DNA from: Omphiscola glabra
Taxonomy: Eukaryota; Mollusca; Gastropoda; Lymnaeidae
NCBI GenBank assembly: GCA_964017045.1
Contig: OZ024807.1
Coordinates: forward strand, 18,893,813-18,957,812
Reading direction: 5' to 3'
DNA: 64,000 nt
This document shows positions 47,597-60,655 of this stretch, piece after piece (the first letter of the stretch is position 1; each line of letters opens with the position of its first letter). The notes beneath the pieces were generated by a model. The model was not told where the DNA came from. It was given only the letters and a program-made list of their open reading frames with translations, and made no database searches. The position numbers and the translations under genes are program-made.

Positions 47597-50500
47597 ATGA
47601 AAAATATCTACTTTGTCTTGTTTTGTATTATTTACTTATCCTTAATGAGAACAGGTAAGTTTTAATAGTACACGTGACAATCATATTGAATGCAGTACAT
47701 TGTCAGTTAATCGGAATGATTGAGTCCCGTGGTGACCGAATACTCACAAGGTAATACTGTGTTAAAGAAATGACTGCGGAGAAAACTTTAATAATATTGT
47801 TTCTAAAAAAAGCGAAGGTCAGTTCGGATAATCAACTTTTGGAAATCCTACACCTTACAGTGTGCTGCATTTGTTCTTTGATACATTAACAAAGTAAAAT
47901 TTACTTGCATTTTTGGCTACACATTTACTAGATTGGCAATGTGCAGCCTTCGTATACTAATTATAATGTGCTATATTGTGTTGTGCAAAAGCACATCAGT
48001 ATAAACCACTGCATCAGTTTAACTTTAAGTTGTACAAAAGTATTTTTGAGGCCATTTGACAATCACTAGTGTGTTTCGATAAATGTGTGACTTTTTCGTT
48101 TGTAGTTTCAGATGGTTTTAAAATAAAAGTTTATTTCTACAAAAATTTGACTCTTTTTTCATGTCCCTTAGATCACAGAAAATTTGTTTGAAGAATAAAA
48201 TATCCATCTAAAAAATATGATTTAAAACAAGGAAAGATGTAGAAGTAGTGACTGCCACCTGTAATACGTAAATCTTTTTTTTTAATAAAAAAAAAAACAA
48301 TGAGGAATGTGTTGTTTGAGGAATAGTATAGGTACATAATCACACTGAATGTCATGAAAGGTTACATGATAAGTGCTATGATAAATGTCTTGATAAGAGT
48401 CAATATAATTTTTAACGTAAGTGTGACGTTACAATGTGTAATACATTTTTATACGTTTCATGGCTCCATCATGCTACGATAAATGCTATGATACGTGTTA
48501 TGATAACTCTGTGTCTGCGTTTAGAATGCCCAGACACTTGTGACGGAAAGGACGCCTGCAATGAGACGACGAATGAATGCCTGATGGGATGTGTCAGGGG
48601 AAAGTATGGCACAGTTTGTGATCAAGGTAAAGCAGATGTTCTTCTGGCGTTCCTCTTAAAATAGCTTTGAGACCTAATGATGAGAAACATTTTAATTTTA
48701 AAGCAGTAAAAATAATGAATACGATTGAACTCTTGTTATACCGTGTGGATATCCATACGAAAAGTAAAATGCTTATTTAGTTGACACCATTTAAGACAGT
48801 GTAAGTTTTCCAACCAATGTTAAAGATAACAGATTTGTGTTGCCCCCAGCCCTCCCAGATATTATACCAAAAATAAAAGAATGAACATGTTCATATGATT
48901 ATGTCCGGAGGATTTGATGCTAAATTCAAGGGTTGTTCCATCCTCAAGGATTAACTTATGTGCTAAAAATTGCAGTAATTATATAATTTTTTATTGCAGT
49001 AAGTGACAAACCGTAATAGTGTTTAGCTCGTCTTGTCTAAAATTATCAATATTGAGACTTTATACAATTAACACCTCTTAAAAAAGGCGTTTTCCCACCA
49101 GACTGTCCAACTACATGTGAGCAGTGTAATAGAGTTGACGGAACGTGTACATTAATTAGTAAGTTAATGTTTCTGATAATTTAATGTTTATATTTTATTA
49201 AGACACGTATTGGTATAACTGCGGTATATGGAACTTAAAGCAACTGAACACCAGAAAAATAAAATAATTTAAAACTAAAAATTTAATATACACACTCGTC
49301 GTGGAAAATACGAGTTTCAAAACTGATAAATTGTAAAGTTTTCAACAAAAAAAACAACGACAACTAATTCTGTCAATGATAGATCAAAGAAAATGTTAAT
49401 ATTCAACCAGCTATGGAAATTGCATTAAAAGAAACATGAGATTTTGTAAAAAGTGTCATAAAAGTGTATCGTTGCCATGGCGATTGTTGTGTATACGCGG
49501 CTGACGAGATGTAGTTCTTAGTGTCCTGTGCTCATCTACCAATGATGATAGATGTCTACTTGTTTGGGCTAGGTCTTCCACTTCATCCCTCGTGCCAGTG
49601 TAACTGATTGCAACTGATAATAATACACCAAAGACTAACTGGTTGGTTGCATTATATAAGTTTATTCTCAAACGATTGATTAACTATTGTTATTATATAA
49701 TTTACGACTAATAATCAAGTTGTTCCAGGAAAACACTAAGCAACACACAAGTAAAACAGTCAATGTCGTACAACGGCCATCTATATCCATTCTATGAACA
49801 ACAAAACTAACGCGTCATTTCCCGTTACCCAAATACGTCACAACAATTTCACACAATAGATACATCTTCACATATAGTCTCTAACTAAAGTCGTTTCCAT
49901 ACCAAACATAACAACAGTGATTCTCATACAATTGACAGTGGCCTTTAACATAGCAATAGATCCACGTCCTTGTTCTGTTCAGTATTAATGGAATCACATG
50001 TACACAACAGAGAAAGATGTGTAGTTCTGACCAAAATCTAATAGATAGTCTTTGAAATAGCACGTTTCTTTTGGATTTCAACCAAATTGGAAATAATAAT
50101 ATTTCTAAGCTGTGAAAGTTGACATAAGATGAGCTTTAATTTTGTCTCGGGATTTTCAATAATCTCATAAAAACAATAGTTCATTTTTTTATTTAAAGTG
50201 CATACACCCCATATTGAAGCAATCAACAATGATAATTGAGCAACGACAAAACCATCATTCATAATAAATATAATGTTAAGTTGTGATATCTCTGAAAAGA
50301 AAGATTTATAAAGATTGGCTAAAGATGAATAATAATGTAAGTATGGAATCAGATGATTATAGATTGAGATTATTGAAATCTTTCAGTCTTCATGGGAAGA
50401 TATCGTATCTTATTAACACTTTATTGAATGGCTTATAATGTCAATCCCGAACACACATTCTCGGCTGTACTTCTCACAGGAGAACCATGATTTCTGGTTT

Positions 50501-53500
50501 ACTTATGGCTTCCGTAATGCTCTTTTGGTGCAAGATCTTTGTTTCGCGACTATTCTGCCTGTTTAATTCTTACATACACACTATCATTAGTCAGATTAAA
50601 CGTTGATTAGCGATCTCCCAATCACCGATAATTATGATGTCCTCCCTCGTCCTTAAAATTTAGCTTGATCCTTCCCATAATGTCGTGCGTCCCCACCCCC
50701 CATCTGCCTAGTCACCTTACAGTAGTTCCTTTGGAATACGACATTCCTCCACTCTCCTTACATGTTCTAATTCATGAAGGCTCCTCTAGTTAAGTTTGGA
50801 GAATATTCCTCACGTTTTGAGAAAGTTCATGTAGCTCTGTGTTGGTCACATAGACCTGCAGTCGAATATGCCTAATGCAACGCAGACATCTTTGGTAGAA
50901 GCTGTTGTGTTTTCTCGTGATTGTCATGTGTGGTCCATTACATTCGGTCATTTTTTGCATTATTTTTTACACTATTTGATACCATTTATGACTTTGCCTA
51001 CCTTTTTCTTCTTCTATATCTTAAGGGTCCACGACAAATGTATATTTATTATTTTACCTACTATTTTTGTTGTGAGGATTCACGATGTTTCTGTGCCTGC
51101 CACTTGTTGCAAGAGCTTCTCTGCGAGGGTATCAGGAACAGGGGGTTGGAAGGCCTGATTCAATAGACGCAAATTAATCAAGTGTTGTCGCCTCAACTGC
51201 CCCTTTTAGAAGCGTGTTCCAGTCTCTGGTTGTCTTTGGCAGGAATAGCACTTAGTGTACCGTGCTCTCTGTTTTACGAGCAGGAACTGACTGTCATGAT
51301 CTCTTCGCTGTCCAGGAGAGAGAGGGGCCAGCTTCTGTTTAATGTTGTAGCAGTGGACCAGCCCTGTTTCAGCCTCATGCTTGCACAATGTATTGAACAT
51401 GCTTAAACATAGCGTTATTGTTTCAATTCCTTTACGTACAAAGCAGGAAGCGTAGAAGGACTTTAATAGGTAGAGAAATAAAAATAAAATCTACATGAAA
51501 GACATTGACAGTGAACAAAATATTTGAATTTCTCTGGAATATAATCGCACCGGTCTTTGCTACTACGAAAACACACCTCCCCGCAGCCAAATTGACACAC
51601 AAATAAATAAATAAAAATATAAATTAAATTATAAAGCGATCATTCAAAGGGAGATTTCAAAAGTGACCCTTCACAATCACCTTAACAATACAATAGCATT
51701 ATTATAATGTCAACCCTTTTCAGACGAATCTAGCTGCACAACAGGATTTCATGGCAAGCAGTGCACTTTACGTAAGACTGTCAAGTTGAATGCTTTTAAA
51801 ATATTAGTTGCATATTACTTTTTATGTTTTAAAATGCACTTTAGTTTAAGCTACATATTTGACCATTAATTTAAATTACATTTATCCTCCATTGCCATTG
51901 AACCTATCATTTTAATAAGTGTTTTTTAAAACTTTATAAAAGTACTTAATTTTTTAGGTGTCAAAACTTGTTTTTATCAAATAATTTAAAGCTTTATATT
52001 TCAATGTTCCAAATGAAGCAAAAGAATATTAAAAGTTTTCCTTGTAGTCACAGCCATTAAACAAAACAATTAATTATAAAAGTTTATTGAACATATAGAA
52101 AAAAAGCAAGATGTACGAGGTAAATTGGTCAGAAAAAAAAAATGGGAACATTTGAAAAAAAAATATATTTTAAAGGTACCTTTTCTTCTGATATTTTAAA
52201 AAAAAAAAATAAATAAAATCCCAATTAAACCACGTTCATTTCGAACAATATTCCTTTCTAACAATTTTTTGTTATTCAATTTTTTGTTCGAAAAAATTTC
52301 GGGATAGCGCCAGGTTTCGCATTTCTAAAAAAATTTGATTTTTTTAGCTTTCTTTACAAATGCTATTCGTTAAAATGATAATTTCTATTTTCTTTCTCAA
52401 AAAATGTTGTTTCCAGCATGTCCAACCACATGTTGGTCTACGGATTGTGATCGTAGTACAGGCAAATGCTCGGATGGCTGTCAAGTAGGCTATGGAGGAG
52501 AGTTCTGTGACAAAAGTAAATCAACACTCCATGAAATACTACCCAAGCACAATTACTTTTTTTCTTTAATCATCATATTATTAGTTATATTAGAATATTT
52601 AACGAAATCTAACGAAACACCACGAGGCACCACGCTATTTAATCCTGCTGTTGACAACTAATTTATATCAATACATGTGTAGTATTCCTTTGTAAAACTA
52701 TTTTTACTGTAACATTTTCAAAGTATAATTCATTAAACAAATGAGTGTACGAAAATACCCTTGATACAGCTAAATCAAATCTATAGAAGATTTAAATGAA
52801 ATAATCCCAATATCCTTATACTCAGACGAATACACACTTCAAAAGTGGATCTTTGTTGATTCACATCATTAATGTTGCAGTCACCATTTCACCTTCACAG
52901 ATTCACCTCCACCATTTCACCTCCGCCGTTTCATCTCCACCATTTCACCTCCACCATTTCACCTCCACAGATTCACCTCCACCATTTCACCTCCGCCGTT
53001 TCACCTCCACCATTTTACATCCACCATTTTACCTCCACTTTTTCACCACTGTGCCATTTTCGGTTGATCGTTTAGCCGGCAATGATAAAATAAATTATAT
53101 TTAAATATAAAAAGATTTCCTAAATACACATTTTAACAGTAGAAATTTATTATAGAGTTGGGATTTTTTTGTTGTGTTTTTGTAAGTTCCGAAATCAGCT
53201 ACTTGTGTTTTGGGGATTAAAAAGGGATATTGTTCAAATAATTACTTTTATTTTTTTATTATTAAAAGTGACCCCCCCCCTCCCCTCCAATTGCTAATTG
53301 TCACACTTCCCGTCCATCTATCGAGCTGAAACTTGACACATAGACTATGTTCCAATGACAACACCTTCTTTAACTAATTGTCACACTTTCTGTCCATCTA
53401 TCGAGCTGAAACTTGACACATAGACTATGTTCCAATGTCAACCTTCTTTAACATTTTCAGACCGACCATCAAACCCCTGCCCCCCAAAAAATATGTTTTT

Positions 53501-54349
53501 CCCTTTTTCAAGGAAAGGTGAAGGAAATATGGTGACTGATATTCTGAAATAAACTTCCCGATAACTGCGCTAAATGAGATTCTTTAAAAGTGCGTTTTTG
53601 TGCGAAATATTTTCTTTTGTTTTTTTTCTGAAATAGTTAGTGAAATAAATCTGTGGTGTAAAAGTGGATGGGTCATTAAAATATATTCATATATTTCAGG
53701 GGTTTAAAAAAAAATGTGGGGTTGAGAGCCTTGGTGGGAGGGGGGGCACTAATTGGGATTCTTTTAATGTGCGTGACTTCTACGCATGCTCTGACAACTT
53801 TTCAACCTCACCCCCCCCCCCCCCCCCCATTGCTCGATTTTACATTTTATAAATAATTTAAAGGAAAAACAGTTTCCCTTTTGTTAAAAAACATTTTACA
53901 CGCATTTCATGTCACATATTATGATTTTTTTCTTTTCTTAAACAAAAATAATACATTTAAAAAATAAAAATTAAATTTATTGAGAAAATGTTTGAGTCTT
54001 ACGCTCCATAATTTCGACGAGTATTTCAATTATGTTATTTATGGCCATGTAGAAATAAAAGGTTTTGATTCCAGAGTGCAATAACTGTGCTGGAGACGGA
54101 AGCTGTTCCCAGATAGATTTGAGATGTCTAAGTGGGTGTGCAATTGGCTACAAAGGGAAAATATGCTCTTTAATAAGTAAGTGGAGGACACTGTTCAATA
54201 TTAATAATGAAATTATATTTGATCTTTATTAAATATCTTCAAACTGTAATACTGCTAGGAGAAAGTTTAGTTTCTTGTGTTTTATTTTTTTACATAGTTT
54301 AAACACACAAACATATATATATATTATATCTATATCTGTATATATTTAC

Positions 54350-54419
<70 letters not shown>

Positions 54420-57400
54420 CTAGACTTCAAGTTTTTTGGCAATAGTGTAAATAATTTAAATACATTTATATGTATTTCGTGATAAACTTGAACCTTTTAT
54501 TAAATTATTGCAGTCTAACATGTTAAGAACGAGAACAAGTCATGTATAGATTTGCGCTCCTGGTTGAATGCAGATTTTTGTGTGTTTTACTGATTTTCAT
54601 TTTGTTATTTCTGTATTGGGTATTCGCCATGGCTTGCTGCTTTCATTCGGCTACGTTTTTTGTCCCTTCCATCTTCGGATGTTTGATGTTTTGGATTTTC
54701 TTCGTAGCTAAGCTCGGTGAAATCTGCAGCCTAAATGGTCGGCCATTTTTGTCATCACTACGCGCACAGTTCGGGCAAGTCGATGATACGGTCAGTGACA
54801 CACCCCGGCCCTACAGAGGTAACCGACCTGTGCTTGTATACACATGTGATCATCTATTGTCTTTGAATACCATTCGTACGCATCTGATCGCTGACCTCGT
54901 GTGTCGACTAAAAGAACTTCTGATTGGTAGAGGCCTGAACCGGAAGCCCATTCGCCGTGGTGGGAGACGGAAAAAACCACAAAAACAACTTGTCACTCAT
55001 TCATCACCAAGGTCTACTCTAAGTTATTCTAACCCTGCCAACCTCATTCACGTCAAAGCCTCTCCACGTATAAGCAAGAGACAGCTTAGCATCATCCCAT
55101 TCAACGCTTAATCGATCGGCTCTTATGAGAAACGCATCGTAGTCTCCGAATTTATCACTAATGGACAAATTGACATTGTTGATCCTGGAGAACTGGTTTC
55201 GGATGACTGGTGATAAAAGGAAGTGCGCCGATCTCAATCCATCTGGCTATTCTGCCCAATCATTTTTTTCGTTCAGCTTGCGGTGGAGGCCTTGTTATTA
55301 TCTATAGAGACACGTTGTGCCATCATACAGCTTTTGTCACAGACCTCCCATTCGCTCATACATCTTTTGAAGTAGTTCAAGTTACCCTGTCAGTGCCCCA
55401 GCAGAACGTTTATTTTACGTGCATTTATCCCATCTTCACTAGTAAGAAAAATAAACTAACGAACACAGTGTTTCATCGAGATTTCCTGGATTTGATTGAT
55501 CACTGCAACACATTGGCCGGGACTTATTTTGTAGTAGGCGATATGAACGTTCACCTCGATCAGCCAAAGAACCCCTCCACTGACAAGATGATGGATCTTT
55601 TAGACTTATTTAGTCTTAATCAATCAGTCGACCAGCCGACTCATAATCGTTGGCATGTTCTGGACTGGGTGCTAAATAGGCCTCATGTTGGTGTAGTTAG
55701 ATCTACTTCAATCACACAAAGGCTGTCCTCTGACAGCTTCTGTATCGTTTATGAGCTTAGTGTTAGGACCCGCAATCCTCTCCCTCAGTTCAGGGGGTCT
55801 GCAAACTATAAACAGGAATTCCTTTAAGCACGACCTCAGTTTAGAAGTGTCCCTCGCCCTCTGCCCTACTTTGAAAACGTTATACCATGCATTGCGAGCT
55901 GTGCTTGATCAGCACGCCCTTGTCACCCGCCGAAAGTTTAGGTTATCATGGTCAGCTCCCTGGTCTGCGACCATAAGGGAATAACTACGCAGTGCCAAAA
56001 AAGAGTTCCGTAGTGCGGAAAAAAGTGGTTGAGGTAAGGTCTTGTGGTTTTTAAGCAGATATATTCTACTGCCAAGAAGCGTGTCACTCAGATTGTACGC
56101 ATCTGATCGCTGACCTCGTGTGTCGACTAAAAGAACTTCTGATTGGTAGAGGCCTGAACCGGAAGCCCATTCGCCGTGGTGGGAGACGGAAAAAACCACA
56201 AAAACAACTTGTCACTCATTCATCACCAAGGTCTACTCTAAGTTATTCTAACCCTGCCAACCTCATTCACGTCAAAGCCTCTCCACGTATAAGCAAGAGA
56301 CAGCTTAGCATCATCCCATTCAACGCTTAATCGATCGGCTCTTATGAGAAACGCATCGTAGTCTCCGAATTTATCACTAATGGACAAATTGACATTGTTG
56401 ATCCTGGAGAACTGGTTTCGGATGACTGGTGATAAAAGGAAGTGCGCCGATCTCAATCCATCTGGCTATTCTGCCCAATCATTTTTTTCGTTCAGCTTGC
56501 GGTGGAGGCCTTGTTATTATCTATAGAGACACGTTGTGCCATCATACAGCTTTTGTCACAGACCTCCCATTCGCTCATACATCTTTTGAAGTAGTTCAAG
56601 TTACCCTGTCAGTGCCCCAGCAGAACGTTTATTTTACGTGCATTTATCCCATCTTCACTAGTAAGAAAAATAAACTAACGAACACAGTGTTTCATCGAGA
56701 TTTCCTGGATTTGATTGATCACTGCAACACATTGGCCGGGACTTATTTTGTAGTAGGCGATATGAACGTTCACCTCGATCAGCCAAAGAACCCCTCCACT
56801 GACAAGATGATGGATCTTTTAGACTTATTTAGTCTTAATCAATCAGTCGACCAGCCGACTCATAATCGTTGGCATGTTCTGGACTGGGTGCTAAATAGGC
56901 CTCATGTTGGTGTAGTTAGATCTACTTCAATCACACAAAGGCTGTCCTCTGACAGCTTCTGTATCGTTTATGAGCTTAGTGTTAGGACCCGCAATCCTCT
57001 CCCTCAGTTCAGGGGGTCTGCAAACTATAAACAGGAATTCCTTTAAGCACGACCTCAGTTTAGAAGTGTCCCTCGCCCTCTGCCCTACTTTGAAAACGTT
57101 ATACCATGCATTGCGAGCTGTGCTTGATCAGCACGCCCTTGTCACCCGCCGAAAGTTTAGGTTATCATGGTCAGCTCCCTGGTCTGCGACCATAAGGGAA
57201 TAACTACGCAGTGCCAAAAAAGAGTTCCGTAGTGCGGAAAAAAGTGGTTGAGGTAAGGTCTTGTGGTTTTTAAGCAGATATATTCTACTGCCAAGAAGCG
57301 TGTCACTCAGATTGTTTGTCATGCTAAGACTTTGTATTTTAGCCAAAATATTATTATGGATAAAACCAGCAGGCAGTTGCTTGATGTTTGTAGTCACATC

Positions 57401-59625
57401 AGATGGAGTAACAAAAGAACTGCTCTTCCTCCAGTGTTTCATTTGCCCCAGCAACCAGATATTTTCTGTGATTTCTTTACAAGCAAAGTTTCTGACATTG
57501 ATCGTCTAGACGCACCGCCCCTAGATTTGCATTCTTCTTCTTGTGTTAATTCACATTCAGATGTTTTTAAACCTGTTACAGAACTAGAGGTTAAATTATT
57601 ATTCTAAAATCTAAACCTACGTCATGATCTATGGACCCCATCCCCATCTCCCTGTTGGTTGAGTCATTAGATCATTAGCTCCCAACGATAACCCACATAA
57701 TCAATAAAAAGCTTTGTCTTCTGGAACTCTTCCATCTATTTGTAAGACAGCTGTCATCAAAACATTGCTTAAGATGCCTGGTTTGGATGAAAATGATAAA
57801 AAACTAAAGACTGTATCTAAGTTATCATTTTTTATCTAAATTCATTGAATAATTAGTTCTAAAACAACTTTTTGCTTACTTAAACGACCACTCTCTTCTC
57901 CTAATCAGTCAGCCTATAGACCTTTCCACAGCACAGAGACAGCTCTCTTGAGAGTCATCAATGACCTCTTGCTCGCTTTGGACAGCGGTAATGTCTCCAT
58001 TCTTATCCTATTAGATCTCATTGCGGCCTTTGACAATGTTGACCATAGAACCCTTTACCAAACTCTTGAAAATTATTTTGGAATTTCTGGTTCGGTTTTG
58101 GCTTGGTTTTGGTGGTAACTCTCCAATAGAACGCAGGCGGTCTCTGTCGATGGCTGTCTCTCCGGTAGTGCTAATTTGGTGTACGGAATGCCACAGGGGT
58201 CAGTTTTGGACTCGGTTTCATTCACATTGTATACCAGGCCACTGCTCCTGTTCCTCGGAAGCCATGCTGTTGAGAGCCAGTCACTCGCAGATGACACGCA
58301 GCTATACAAGCATACACATCCCTCTCTTGTGGATTACGCTGTCCCCACTTTGCGGGAGTGCATTGGTGATGTCAAGTCTTGGATGACACTCAGCATGTCA
58401 AAGCTTAATTATGACAAAACAAAAGCACTCCTTATTGACAATCACAAATCGTTCTCTACCTCAACTCTCTCCAACGCATTTTAAGTAGGTAACGCCGACA
58501 TACAGTTTACATCATCAACTAGGAATTTTGGTTATATTCTTTCTAGCATCATGTCTCTCGATAAACATATCTCTCACAACTGTCGTTCTGCAGTCACAGC
58601 TATCCGTCAGATCAGTTCCATCCGCCACTACCTCACAGTTAGCGCAAAAAAACAACAAAAACACTAGTCTGTGCTTGTGTTCTATCTCGTCCTGACAATT
58701 GCAACTCTCTTCTATCAGGTTCACCAAAACTCTTCATAGAAAACTACACAAGGTTCAAAACTCAGCTGCTAGGCTAGCTCTAAAGGCAAAAAACGTGATC
58801 ACGTCACTCCACTTCTCCACTCACTTCATTGGCTTCATATACAGGCACGCATTGATTACAAGCTGTCTGTTCTCTGTCACAACTTTTTCTCAGATTCCTA
58901 CCCTTCATATCTAAACGAACTTCTTTCTTACTATTCAACCTTTCGACAGCTTCACTCCTCCGCAGACATGCATTTTCTGTCCGTTGCTAAGACACGCGCT
59001 AAAACATATGGTGAACAATCTTAATCTTTCTGCGCCCCCAAACAATGGAAATCTCTGCCACTACACATCCGCAATATACCAACCACCCAGGCATTCAAAA
59101 CTGCGCTCAAAACACATCTATTTAAACTCTATAAACCCGACTGATTCCCCCCCCCCCCCCCCGACCGATAAACGATGCTGCTTGCTGCCGTCCATGGCTT
59201 GACATGTAAAAGTTCCGGGGGGGGGGGTGAATATGCATCAGTTTTTGTTTATGTTTTATACATCTGTTCTTTATTACATGAGTCTATGTTATTTTATTGT
59301 CACGATTATGTCTTGTTTGCTAATATGTTCATGGACAGAGCGGTGAGACCAGCCCTAGTCTGGGGTACCGCGCTATATAAGACAATTAGCTATGCACAAT
59401 TACCCCTCTCTTTGTGTTGCGACGTTACGGCACATTTTAGCACACTTAAAATTATTCCTTTTTTTTTTTTTGGTGTACAAAAACTAAAATAGATTTTGTA
59501 AGCTTTGCTTGGTGTCGTCATTAACAATTTATGCAATAGTTACATTTTCATCGATTTTTCAGATGCAAAATCAGATTGTGCTAACATCGTTTAAACTCTT
59601 ATTTAATAAAATTGGAAGTGAAAGT

Positions 59626-59659
<34 letters not shown>

Positions 59660-60655
59660 AGGGGTCTTGTACCACAGCCACTGGTATGGCTGACTGCGCT
59701 GCACATAAAATATTAGCAAACATTATTATGACATTAAACAATGACATATATTTATTTAATTAAAAACCGCTGTATAAAAAAATGTATATATTCACCCTGC
59801 CCACCCCAAAGCTACTTACATGTCAAGCCATGGGCGGCACCCAGCAGCATCGCTTATCTGTTAGAGTGGGGTGGGAATCAGGTGGGATAGTAGAGTTTGA
59901 AGAGATGTGTCTTGAGTGCACGTTTGAAGGCCTGAGTGTTCGGTACATAGTGGAAGAGTAGTAGTAGAGAACTCCATTGTTTGGGGGTGCAGAAAGAGAA
60001 AGATCTTGCCCTGTATATTTTAGTGCGTGTCTTGGGAACAGAAAGAATACGTGTAAATCATTTTCAAAGGCTAATGTGCAAAACTATTATCAAAGGGCCG
60101 GCTAACTAAGCCTTAAATACAACAACACACACTTAGCAACGAAATATTATTTTATTTTACAAACAATATTTTACAAAAGAATGATTCACCTAGAAAAATA
60201 AATGTGCAAATGTATTTTTTTTTTAAATAATCACAGCTGTTAATTTAATGCAAGGAGGGAGTACCAAGTGAGCACAGGTTCCAGTCCCCACAATCAGGGA
60301 GCTTAACATTGTATTTGTTCATAAAAAATAATTGAATTCATACTTTTTGCGAGAATGACGCGTAAACTGAGACAATTCCCAGTGGGAAAAAAGGGGGGGG
60401 GGGGTCGGAATGGCAATAAATGCAAGTTAAAAAAAAATACAAACAACGAAAACAATTTTTCCAAACGTCTAAGAAAACATTAGAATTATATGTTTGTTGT
60501 ACATTCCAGCGTCCAGCCAAAATTCAGAAGACTTTAATGTATTTGGAATGGTTTTGACATCTTTGATTGTTCTCGTTGGACTGTGCATCAGTTTGACCAG
60601 CTTTGCACTGCGCTTTCGTATACGCAACTTAAGACCCTCGACAACAGAAGAATGA
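47597..60655 (+). CDS. Complete seven-exon gene: signal peptide, four EGF-like repeats, membrane helix (203 aa)
   Basis: Coding exons: 47597-47654, 48525-48626, 49102-49158, 51724-51771, 52417-52515, 54075-54176, 60510-60655. All introns are GT..AG and phase 1, and the frame is open for 203 codons to TGA. Residues 1-19 ([19 protein letters not shown]) are a signal peptide. Four six-cysteine EGF-like repeats span about 20-155. Repeat 2 is split between two exons by a 2.6-kb intron, unlike all others here. The last repeat ([13 protein letters not shown]) closely matches the last repeat of the minus-strand lectin receptor (FHCAGDGSCTQID). The final exon encodes a helix (about 166-188) and a 14-residue basic tail ending STTEE. 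No lectin domain is present, and none was found in intron 1. The last intron (6.3 kb) carries LINE insertions. It is probably a surface receptor or adhesion protein, paralogous to the lectin receptor. Confidence 0.86.
49599..49853 (-). mobile_element. LTR-like segment
   Basis: The minus strand reads TGTGAAATTGTTGTGACG at the start, has GAATAAACTTATATAATGC inside and ends CAGTTACA, with TGGCACGAGG one base further, where a primer-binding site would be. Only one copy is seen and no gag or pol follows, so this is a truncated or solitary piece. It lies inside the intron that splits EGF repeat 2. Confidence 0.4.
51005..51400 (-). mobile_element. 3' fragment of the jockey/CR1-like LINE family
   Basis: The minus strand encodes [20 protein letters not shown] and, near the end, QPETGTRF, matching the C-terminal region of the copy at 12610-13735. 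Shared nucleotide words include GTTTCTGTGCCTG and GTGGACCAGCCC. It is in an intron of the plus-strand EGF gene. Confidence 0.7.
52882..53045. repeat. 14-bp polypyrimidine-rich minisatellite, about twelve copies
   Basis: The unit is CACCATTTCACCTC with CGCCG and CACAG variants. The plus strand is almost free of G, so the array is strongly strand-asymmetric. It lies in intron 5 of the EGF gene. Confidence 0.9.
53294..53450 (+). repeat. Two-copy tandem of a dispersed CGAGCTGAAACTTG repeat
   Basis: Two copies, period about 80, begin CTAATTGTCACACTT and contain CCATCTATCGAGCTGAAACT and GACTATGTTCCAATG. A diverged copy lies on the minus strand at 28400-28530. Confidence 0.85.
54310..54420. repeat. 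(TA)n-rich microsatellite
   Basis: A long TA/CATATA tract between the last EGF exon and the large LINE. Confidence 0.95.
54540..59390 (+). mobile_element. Decayed L2/CR1-group LINE in the last intron of the EGF gene
   Basis: A near-full-length non-LTR retrotransposon in the same orientation as the host gene. A basic region ([10 protein letters not shown]) is followed by an AP-type endonuclease with [20 protein letters not shown] and LDWVLNR. The expected SDH is SDS, so the catalytic histidine is lost. The reverse transcriptase is in pieces: [34 protein letters not shown] (aromatic residue before ADD lost), [11 protein letters not shown] and, near the end, [17 protein letters not shown]. Multiple stops and frameshifts make it inactive. 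Its endonuclease part is present twice (see the tandem duplication). The tail near 59340-59385 carries GGGGTACCGCGCTATATAAG, like the fragments at 2565 and 6218. Confidence 0.85.
54877..57314 (+). repeat. Exact tandem duplication, 2 x 1,219 bp, inside the LINE
   Basis: Positions 54877-56095 recur at 56096-57314 with no difference that I could find. All open frames in the two copies are identical at an offset of 1,219. The junction joins ...CACTCAGATTG to TACGCATCTGATCG. The surrounding element is heavily mutated, so identity of the copies points to a very recent event or an assembly artefact. Confidence 0.93.
59629..59660. repeat. (ATT)n microsatellite
   Basis: Ten or so ATT units downstream of the LINE tail. 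Confidence 0.95.
59806..60056 (-). mobile_element. Inverted 3' fragment of the same L2/CR1-group LINE
   Basis: The minus strand reproduces the end of the LINE's reverse transcriptase frame ([26 protein letters not shown]) and the following CATGGCTTGACATG. It is the reverse complement of about 58980-59215, so the intron holds two inverted copies less than 1 kb apart. Confidence 0.8.

Noticed and set aside
54542..55111. 189-codon frame as a host membrane gene
   Set aside because: The hydrophobic start is followed by the basic linker typical of the LINE and runs into its endonuclease; it belongs to the retrotransposon.
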